In this document: positions 12,233-16,635 of the stretch, one piece after another
How the letters are laid out: every line of letters begins with the position of its first letter
Position numbering within the stretch: the first letter of the stretch is position 1
Assembly (NCBI GenBank): GCA_946479025.1
Contig: CAMLDM010000015.1
Coordinates: forward strand, 1-16,635
DNA: 16,635 nucleotides
Direction: 5' to 3'
Source: an uncultured Candidatus Saccharibacteria bacterium
GTDB lineage: Bacteria > Patescibacteria > Saccharimonadia > Saccharimonadales > CAMLKC01
The notes under the pieces: model-generated
What the model was told of the DNA's origin: nothing
Databases searched by the model: none
The model's input: only the letters and a program-made list of their open reading frames with translations
Position numbers and translations under genes: made by a program

Positions 12233-13768
12233 ATGAACACCGATGACTACAAAATGAAAATTGGAGCACTCATCCAAGAAGCCCGCACCGGCCGCGGCCT
12301 CACGCAAACGGAACTAGCCAAAGAACTCGGCACGAGCCAGAGCGCCGTTAACCGTATTGAAAAAGGCGGACAAAACATCAGCCTCGAGATGATCGCGCGC
12401 ATCAGCGAAGTGCTCTCGAGTAACATCGTTACGCTGAACCAAAGTGGAAAAATCAATTTCCGCGTTCGAGGCGGCAAGCAGCTTTCAGGCGAAATCGAAG
12501 TAAAAACCAGCAAAAACGCGGCCGTCGGACTACTCTGCGCCTCGCTACTTAATAAAGGCAAGACCACGCTGCGCCGCGTCGCCCGTATTGAGGAAGTTAA
12601 CCGCATCATTGAAGTATTGAATAGCATAGGCGTCAAAACCCGCTGGATCGGTGACAACGGCGACCTGGAAATTACGCCCCCAAAACGCCTTGAACTCGAG
12701 AAGATGGACGTCGCCGCAGCCAAGCGCACACGCACGGTCATTATGTTCCTCGGCCCGCTACTTCACCAGTACGACGATTTCAAATTACCCTTCGCCGGCG
12801 GCTGCAATCTCGGCACGCGCACCGTTGAACCGCACATGGTCGGCCTGGCACCGTTCGGTCTGAACGTCGAGGCAAAGCCCGGCACCGATTATTACCACGC
12901 TACCGTAAAAGAAAAGAAAATCGAGCGCACAATTCTTCTGACTGAGCGCGGCGACACCGTCACCGAAAACGTCATCATGGCAGCCGCGCTGTACGACGGC
13001 ACTACAACCATCCGCAACGCCAGCCCGAACTACATGGTGCAGGACGTTTGCTTCTTCTTGAAAAAACTCGGCGTTGAGGTTAAGGGCATTGGCACCACAA
13101 CGTTAGTAATTACCGGCAAGAAAAAAATCAACCAAGATGTAGAATACTACCCGAGCGAAGACCCTATCGAGGCCATGAGCCTGATTGCCGCCGGCATCGT
13201 AACCGATTCTGAAATTACCGTAAAGCGCGCGCCGATCGAATTTATCGAGCTGGAACTCGCCATCCTTACCGGTATGGGTCTGCAATACGAAATGACTGAG
13301 GAGTACAAGGCGCGAAACGGCCACAGCCGGCTCGTGGACATCACACTGAAACACTCCACTCTGCACGCACCAAAAGACAAACTCCACAGCATGCCATTCC
13401 CTGGCGTTAACATGGACAACCTGCCGTTCATGGGGCTGATTGCCACGGTTGCGCACGGCCGCACGCTTGTGCATGACTGGAGCTATGAAAACCGCGCGAT
13501 TTACTTTACCGAGCTTTCCAAACTCAACGCCAAGATCGAAATGGTCGATCCGCACCGTGTGTACATTACCGGGCCAACAAAATGGAAGCCGGCCGATATA
13601 GTTGCACCGCCCGCACTGCGACCTTCCGTTGTGATCTTGCTTGCCATGCTCGCCGCCCCAGGCCAATCCATCCTGCGCGACATCTATTCGATCAATCGCG
13701 GCTACGAAGACCTGGCTACCCGCCTCAACGGCCTCGGCGCCGAGATCGAAACTATCCGCGAAATCTAG
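12233..13768 (+). CDS. murA: HTH-MurA fusion (UDP-GlcNAc enolpyruvyl transferase with N-terminal Xre-type HTH)
   Basis: A 511-residue protein. Residues about 8-65 are an Xre/HTH_3 domain (IGALIQEARTGRGLTQTELA, then TSQSAVNRIEKGG). Residues about 74-511 are MurA, about 420 residues as usual. MurA moves enolpyruvate from PEP to UDP-GlcNAc, the first committed step of peptidoglycan synthesis. Visible are K94-N95 (SKNAA), RTRTVIMFLGP (165-175), the active-site loop GGCNLGTR with C191 (the fosfomycin target) and R196, ENRAIY, and LRPSVV. The E. coli FPTDMQAQ region with catalytic D305 reads FPGVNMDNLPF here (389-399), so the Asp may be shifted or replaced. The start has no SD and is predicted leaderless. 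A standalone MurA has no DNA-binding domain, so autoregulation is a real possibility (inference). Confidence 0.92.
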   Translation: MNTDDYKMKIGALIQEARTGRGLTQTELAKELGTSQSAVNRIEKGGQNISLEMIARISEVLSSNIVTLNQSGKINFRVRGGKQLSGEIEVKTSKNAAVGLLCASLLNKGKTTLRRVARIEEVNRIIEVLNSIGVKTRWIGDNGDLEITPPKRLELEKMDVAAAKRTRTVIMFLGPLLHQYDDFKLPFAGGCNLGTRTVEPHMVGLAPFGLNVEAKPGTDYYHATVKEKKIERTILLTERGDTVTENVIMAAALYDGTTTIRNASPNYMVQDVCFFLKKLGVEVKGIGTTTLVITGKKKINQDVEYYPSEDPIEAMSLIAAGIVTDSEITVKRAPIEFIELELAILTGMGLQYEMTEEYKARNGHSRLVDITLKHSTLHAPKDKLHSMPFPGVNMDNLPFMGLIATVAHGRTLVHDWSYENRAIYFTELSKLNAKIEMVDPHRVYITGPTKWKPADIVAPPALRPSVVILLAMLAAPGQSILRDIYSINRGYEDLATRLNGLGAEIETIREI

Positions 13769-13782
13769 CAGCCCCTCCGAGC

Positions 13783-13810
13783 TTGATATCTTGGAGTTAG
13801 ATGTTAGAAT
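13783..13810 (+). promoter_or_regulatory. Promoter of the glucokinase gene
   Basis: TTGATA (13783-13788), 16 bases, then TAGAAT (13805-13810) with TG one base before it (extended -10). The start near 13817 gives a leader of about 79 bases that opens with a small hairpin CAGGC/GCCTG (13817-13831) and ends in AAAGGAGGAGG. The promoter is AT-rich like the host chromosome, unlike the gene it drives. Confidence 0.55.
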
Positions 13811-13818
13811 ATTTTACA

Positions 13819-13828
13819 GGCTTTATGC
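13819..13828 (+). repeat. 10-bp direct repeat, left copy
   Basis: GGCTTTATGC, found again at 14942-14951. The two copies flank the GC-rich glucokinase unit. The left copy is part of the small leader hairpin. Confidence 0.55.
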
Positions 13829-13895
13829 CTGACGCTTTAACATCGCCTACGCACCATCATCCTGCAGCATCCCCTTCATGAAAGGAGGAGGCCTC

Positions 13896-14891
13896 ATGAC
13901 CTCCGAAACCAGGATCATGACCTTGCCCAAAGAGCGCCGAATCGGCCTCGACGCCGGGGGGACGAACCTCACGGCAGTAGACGGCCTGACCGGTGAGATC
14001 ACCACGCTCGACGAGGAGTTTTCCTCGATGGACGAGGTGCTCGACCACCTGCTGGCGCGATTCCCGGGCACGACACATGTCTACATCGGCGGTGCCGGCG
14101 TCGTCAACGCCGACGGCACCATCAAGTTCACCAACCGCAAATCGTGGCCGGCGTTCGACTCACATCGTTACGCCGCCTGGTGTTGTGTCACGATCGGCCT
14201 CGGCAACGACATGGAGCCGAAGCTGGCCGGTCTGGCAGACGCCAAGGTCACCGTCGTGAGGCCTGGCACCGTCAAGGCGGGCGACCCCACCGTGGTCGTG
14301 ACCGTCAGCACCGGCGACGGCAACGCGGCACTGGTGAATGGCACCGTCGCGAGGTCGGAGGGCGGCCACACCACATGGCAGCCCATGACCGAGCTCGAGG
14401 ATGCCATCCTGCGATGCCTGCGCCGGTCCGAGAACCGAAAACTGTTCTCCGTCGAGGACATCCTCGGTGGACGGCACATGCAGCACCTGTACATGGCCCT
14501 CTGGGAGGTCAGCAAGCAGCGGCCTACCAGGGAGTTCGACGCCACGGTTCAGCGGTACATCGACGCCAAGAAAGACATCGGCCCGCTGATCACGGCCGGC
14601 GCGCTTCACGGCGACGCCTTCTGCGAACAGTTCATGGAGGTCTACGGCCACATCCTGGGTCAGTGGCTGCGCAACCTGGCGGTCATCTACGTGTCCACCG
14701 GCGGGATCTACCTGACCGGCGGCGTGATGACACCAGAGGTAACGCGCTATCTCTTCCAGAAGGGCGCGCTGCTGGAGGCATTCTTCGGCAACCCCGCCCA
14801 CGACGAACTCCTCTGGGACATGCCCATCTTCCGGGTCGACGACCCCCTGCTGGGTGCGAAGGGAGCACTCGCCCTGGCGAGGCAGATGTAG
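13896..14891 (+). CDS. glk: Glucokinase (Glk family), GC-rich, probably acquired
   Basis: A 331-residue protein. It phosphorylates glucose with ATP in the cytosol. Motifs in the order of E. coli Glk: LDAGGTN (18-24, phosphate 1), GLGNDMEPKLAG (101-112, with the catalytic Asp in ND), STGDGN (138-143, phosphate 2; E. coli has GTGLG), EGGH (155-158), EDILGGRHMQHLY, GGIYLTGGVM (adenosine region) and DDPLLGAKGA near the end. The ROK zinc motif CXCGXXGC is absent, so it is Glk rather than ROK. The frame opens at an ATG at 13878, but AAAGGAGGAGG (13881-13891) lies between, so the ATG at 13896 is the start. One sampled line (14041-14100) is 41/60 GC, against 24/60 at 13081-13140 in murA. Codons such as CTG, GTC and AGG dominate. 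This argues for transfer. Confidence 0.87.
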   Translation: MTSETRIMTLPKERRIGLDAGGTNLTAVDGLTGEITTLDEEFSSMDEVLDHLLARFPGTTHVYIGGAGVVNADGTIKFTNRKSWPAFDSHRYAAWCCVTIGLGNDMEPKLAGLADAKVTVVRPGTVKAGDPTVVVTVSTGDGNAALVNGTVARSEGGHTTWQPMTELEDAILRCLRRSENRKLFSVEDILGGRHMQHLYMALWEVSKQRPTREFDATVQRYIDAKKDIGPLITAGALHGDAFCEQFMEVYGHILGQWLRNLAVIYVSTGGIYLTGGVMTPEVTRYLFQKGALLEAFFGNPAHDELLWDMPIFRVDDPLLGAKGALALARQM

Positions 14892-14935
14892 AACGAAGCG
14901 TCGGGGTGCGGCCGCGAGGTCGCGCCCCTTCGTTC
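14891..14935 (+). terminator. Large GC-rich 3' hairpin of the glucokinase gene
   Basis: An inner 11-bp stem GGGGTGCGGCC (14903-14913)/GGTCGCGCCCC (14918-14928) is closed by a GCGA (GNRA) tetraloop. An outer stem GAACGAA/TTCGTTC (14891-14897/14929-14935) encloses it, with a GCGTC bulge on the left. The T-run of a standard intrinsic terminator is missing. It probably ends or protects the transcript and is part of the imported unit. Confidence 0.6.
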
Positions 14936-14941
14936 ATGATT

Positions 14942-14951
14942 GGCTTTATGC
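14942..14951 (+). repeat. 10-bp direct repeat, right copy
   Basis: GGCTTTATGC, identical to 13819-13828 and lying 7 bases after the GC-rich hairpin. It marks the right edge of the GC-rich unit. Confidence 0.55.
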
Positions 14952-14971
14952 TTTTTGAACAACCAACACTG

Positions 14972-14980
14972 TGATACAAT
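14972..14980 (+). promoter_or_regulatory. Extended -10 promoter of tRNA-His
   Basis: TGATACAAT, an extended -10 like those of glyA and murA. The start near 14987 is six bases before the tRNA. TTGAAC (14955-14960) is upstream, but with a 14-base spacer. Confidence 0.55.
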
Positions 14981-14992
14981 TATTTAGTATTT

Positions 14993-15070
14993 GGCGAGTG
15001 TAGCTCATCCGGTTAGAGCGTCGGGTTGTGGTTCCGAAGGTAGTGGGTTCGATCCCCATCACTCGCCCCA
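14993..15070 (+). tRNA. tRNA-His(GTG)
   Basis: Acceptor GCGAGTG/CACTCGC with the His-specific extra G at -1 (14993) facing C73 (15067), D arm GCTC/GAGC, anticodon stem TCGGG/TCCGA with loop TTGTGGT (anticodon GTG), T loop TTCGATC and encoded CCA (15068-15070). Confidence 0.96.
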
Positions 15071-15081
15071 AGAAATTATGC

Positions 15082-15110
15082 AAGAGACTTTTTCTGAAAG
15101 TCTCTTTTGT
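15082..15110 (+). terminator. Intrinsic terminator after tRNA-His
   Basis: A 10-bp stem AAGAGACTTT/AAAGTCTCTT with loop TTCTG, followed by TTGTTTT. Confidence 0.88.
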
Positions 15111-15142
15111 TTTGCGTTTCAATACAATTTATTAGGTAAAAC

Positions 15143-15469
15143 TTACCGATACGGATCGTAACCACGGGCAGGCGGCTCTACAAACCTCGGCTCCTTAGGC
15201 GCGGACTGCGCGCCGGACGAATCAGGTGACACAGGCCTGTCCCCCGAACCAAAACTACGCATATGCCGCTGATTGCGCAGATGACTGCCGCCATATGCCA
15301 CATGTGAATCTCTATATCGTCCGATAATCTGCCGATTCTTTTCTATCCGCTGACGCTGCTGAAATGTTTGCGCACTCACGACGCCCATCGAGTCTCCGCT
15401 GGCCGCCCGGGCATAGCCGCTGGTATGAAACGGCGCCTGCTGATTATTGATAAATCTATCAAACTTCAT
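15143..15469 (-). CDS. Small basic protein, function unknown
   Basis: A 108-residue hydrophilic protein that I do not recognise. It has no signal peptide, membrane segment, Cys or Trp. The middle is rich in Arg, Gln and His (about 38-73). The C-terminal third is Pro/Ser/Gly-rich and looks disordered. Support for its being real: a perfect minus-strand TATAAT (15488-15483) 13 bases before the ATG, giving a leader of only about 7 bases and no SD, in keeping with the short-leader genes elsewhere in the window. It lies between tRNA-His and tRNA-Gly, transcribed towards the former. Moderate confidence only. Confidence 0.55.
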   Translation of the reverse strand: MKFDRFINNQQAPFHTSGYARAASGDSMGVVSAQTFQQRQRIEKNRQIIGRYRDSHVAYGGSHLRNQRHMRSFGSGDRPVSPDSSGAQSAPKEPRFVEPPARGYDPYR

Positions 15470-15482
15470 GGTTATGGTTTAT

Positions 15483-15507
15483 ATTATACGCCATAACCTG
15501 GTATAAT
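15483..15507. promoter_or_regulatory. Divergent -10 elements: small gene (minus) and tRNA-Gly (plus)
   Basis: Minus strand: TATAAT at 15488-15483. Plus strand: TATAAT at 15502-15507 preceded by TGG, an extended -10. The plus start near 15514 is four bases before tRNA-Gly. The two elements point away from each other across 13 bases. Confidence 0.62.
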
Positions 15508-15517
15508 TTGTAGGCAC

Positions 15518-15592
15518 GCGGGTGTAGTACAGTGGCTAGTATGCAAGCCTTCCAAGCTCGAGACGGGAGTTCGATTCTCCCCACCCGCACCA
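15518..15592 (+). tRNA. tRNA-Gly(TCC)
   Basis: Acceptor GCGGGTG/CACCCGC, anticodon stem CAAGC/GCTCG with loop CTTCCAA (anticodon TCC), T loop TTCGATT, discriminator A and encoded CCA (15590-15592). The anticodon stem has an A28-C42 mismatch. Confidence 0.93.
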
Positions 15593-15610
15593 CAGACGAA
15601 TCAAAATTGA

Positions 15611-15635
15611 CGCCAGAGCTTTCTGGCGCCTTTTT
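15611..15635 (+). terminator. Intrinsic terminator after tRNA-Gly
   Basis: A 7-bp stem CGCCAGA/TCTGGCG with loop GCTT, followed by CC and TTTTT. It lies 10 bases before the 3' end of the convergent gene at 15645-16454. Confidence 0.85.
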
Positions 15636-15644
15636 ATTGCAAAA

Positions 15645-16454
15645 CTATTTCTCTTCAATAATTTTTTCTACACGCTTCAAAGCAGCGACTGCCTGGTCGT
15701 AGCTTGCCCGTACGTGCGCAAGAATAACTTCAGGAGCTCCAATATCTTCGAGGCGTTGGAGCCGCGCACCTAATGATTGCACCTGCCCGAGCATTTTGTT
15801 TGCATATTCATTGAGCCACGCAGTCGACTCACGCCCGTTAAGCGGTATATCCGGACGCATTTCAAGACTAAAATGATGCGTAGTATCTGAAATCACAGCC
15901 GCAACCTCAGGCGCGTCCTTTGCAATCATAAAACCTTCCGAGTCAATATATTCAATAACTTCATCAGCAAATGTTTTACCAAGCGCGAGGCTAAACTTCG
16001 TGGGCTTTTCCTTGAGCGTTCCCACGTGTCGAGTCCGCGCGGCAAGATCTGCGGCGTAGTCCGCAACAACGCCCTCTACCGGGACGGTCTTGCGTAAATC
16101 AAGCGCGTGGTCAATGACGGTAGTGCCAATCGTCGCCGCAACAGCAGCATAGTGGTCATGAACATCTTGCGGTCTTTGACGCATAGTAAGATGCTCTTTC
16201 ATAAAATCAACGTCCCCTTCATGGAGAGTCCGTACCTTGAGCTCTTGCCTGCGGATAGCGTCCTCTTCAATATCTGTGCGAACAAGACGTTTAACAACAT
16301 GCAGACTCAGCGCATTAAGCGGCTTGCCGATGTAGGCATCGGGAGGGCTGCCGTCAAACTGCTTCTCATACGCAGCAACAAAAGCCTCGCGCGATTTCGT
16401 ATTGAAATCAACAAGCATCTCTTGGTTTGTATCAAGCCCATCTCGCCGTGGCAT
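15645..16454 (-). CDS. Soluble helical protein, function unknown
   Basis: A 269-residue protein that I do not recognise. It has no signal peptide, membrane segment or cysteine. It is rich in Ala, Glu, Arg and Val, and appears largely alpha-helical. The C-terminal 50 residues or so (MLGQVQSLGARLQRLEDIG to the end) have coiled-coil character. Several His residues cluster near the middle (DVHDHY) and at TTHHF. No catalytic motif could be identified. A promoter TTGCAC-17-TACAGT ends 8 bases before the ATG at 16454, with no SD, so it should be leaderless. The next Met (residue 13) lacks support. It converges on the tRNA-Gly terminator. Confidence 0.72.
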   Translation of the reverse strand: MPRRDGLDTNQEMLVDFNTKSREAFVAAYEKQFDGSPPDAYIGKPLNALSLHVVKRLVRTDIEEDAIRRQELKVRTLHEGDVDFMKEHLTMRQRPQDVHDHYAAVAATIGTTVIDHALDLRKTVPVEGVVADYAADLAARTRHVGTLKEKPTKFSLALGKTFADEVIEYIDSEGFMIAKDAPEVAAVISDTTHHFSLEMRPDIPLNGRESTAWLNEYANKMLGQVQSLGARLQRLEDIGAPEVILAHVRASYDQAVAALKRVEKIIEEK

Positions 16455-16462
16455 ATAATATT

Positions 16463-16491
16463 ACTGTAAAACTTTTATTCTGAAGGTGCAA
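16463..16491 (-). promoter_or_regulatory. Promoter of the gene at 15645-16454 (leaderless start)
   Basis: On the minus strand, TTGCAC (16491-16486), 17 bases, then TACAGT (16468-16463). The -10 ends 8 bases before the ATG. The -35 is the same hexamer as at the minor pilin operon (7186). Confidence 0.5.
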
Positions 16492-16540
16492 CTGCAAGGC
16501 GCACTCATAAAATATAACTTGATACTCCCTGAGAGTATTT

Positions 16541-16549
16541 TGCTATAAT
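16541..16549 (+). promoter_or_regulatory. Extended -10 promoter of tRNA-Arg(TCT)
   Basis: TGCTATAAT, identical to the element before tRNA-Arg(TCG). The start near 16556 is four bases before the tRNA. TTGATA (16519-16524) could be a -35 with a long 19-base spacer; a small inverted repeat ATACTC/GAGTAT (16522-16538) lies in that spacer. Confidence 0.62.
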
Positions 16550-16559
16550 AATCAGTAAT

Positions 16560-16635
16560 GCCCCGGTAGCTCAGTGGATAGAGCAAGAGACTTCTAAGCT
16601 TTTGGCCGTTGGTTCGATTCCAACCCGGGGTACCA
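16560..16635 (+). tRNA. tRNA-Arg(TCT)
   Basis: Acceptor GCCCCGG/CCGGGGT, D arm GCTC/GAGC, anticodon loop CTTCTAA (anticodon TCT), T arm GTTGG/CCAAC with loop TTCGATT, discriminator A and encoded CCA ending exactly at the window edge. The anticodon stem AGAGA/GCTTT is weak, with a G-U pair and an A31-G39 mismatch next to the loop. Confidence 0.93.

Noticed and set aside
13103..13666. Minus-strand 187-codon frame inside murA
   Set aside because: It is antisense to a conserved MurA region, has no SD or promoter, and its composition is that of a shadow frame.
13775..13796. Terminator after murA (CTCCGAG/CTTGGAG)
   Set aside because: A 7-bp stem with a wobble pair and no T-run; it overlaps the likely glk -35, so it is too weak to call.
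13878..13895. Start of glucokinase at 13878
   Set aside because: The first codons would be the SD itself (AAAGGAGGAGG); the ATG at 13896 is correctly spaced.
14144..14974. Long open frames overlapping glk on both strands (14144-14974 plus, 14160-14801 minus)
   Set aside because: High GC gives few stop codons. The proteins are Arg/His/Pro-rich without motifs, while the glk frame has a full set of family motifs.
16486..16507. Small inverted repeat GTGC/GCAC upstream of the gene at 16454
   Set aside because: Only four base pairs with a long loop; better explained by the TTGCAC -35 hexamer.
1..16635. Alternative genetic code with UGA as an amino acid
   Set aside because: UGA ends murB (7178-7180) and the first minor pilin (7791-7793) at family-appropriate or coupled positions.

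Overview
The window looks like a chromosomal segment of a Candidate Phyla Radiation (Patescibacteria) bacterium, most likely Saccharibacteria (TM7). That assignment is inference. It rests on compact gene packing, several type IV pilin-like genes, small secreted proteins of a CPR type, a HTH-MurA fusion, and many genes with no Shine-Dalgarno (SD) site. UGA is used as a stop (for example at 7178-7180 and 7791-7793), so the UGA=Gly code of Gracilibacteria/Absconditabacteria is excluded. No stretch over 300 bases lacks a gene. No CRISPR array, insertion sequence, rRNA or phage module is visible.

Layout. 1-2788 (minus strand): a partial tRNA-Lys, a small pilin-like protein, a secreted coiled-coil protein, and a multi-pass membrane protein that directly follows tRNA-Arg(TCG). 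2830-3726: a divergent pair, a DoxX-like membrane protein and a membrane-anchored cupredoxin-like protein without cysteine. 3829-5448: a secreted GH26-like glycoside hydrolase with two Ig-like domains, converging on a Nudix hydrolase that directly follows tRNA-Arg(CCG). 6161-7180: murB. 7221-10199: three overlapping prepilin-like genes, the last carrying a very large C-terminus with three tail-fibre-like repeats. 10272-10760: a probable major pilin. 10885-13768: glyA and an HTH-MurA fusion, divergent over 70 bp. 13896-14891: a strikingly GC-rich glucokinase with a strong SD and its own 3' hairpin, flanked by a 10-bp direct repeat. 14993-16635: tRNA-His, tRNA-Gly and tRNA-Arg(TCT), with two unrecognised genes between them.

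How it fits together. MurA and MurB perform the two committed steps from UDP-GlcNAc to UDP-MurNAc. GlyA makes glycine and one-carbon units. The pilins, the GH26-like enzyme and the cupredoxin-like protein face the outside of the cell and would suit an epibiont that contacts, and perhaps digests, a host or matrix surface. The most interesting item is the 680-residue prepilin-like protein with tail-fibre repeats, a candidate pilus-tip adhesin.

Expression signals fall into two classes. Four genes (murB, the 7221 pilin, murA and the gene at 16454) have a -10 hexamer only 6-8 bases before the ATG, which predicts leaderless mRNAs. Others, such as the cupredoxin, the GH and the glucokinase, have strong SD sites. 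Two genes begin 16-19 bases after a tRNA CCA end and appear to be co-transcribed with that tRNA.
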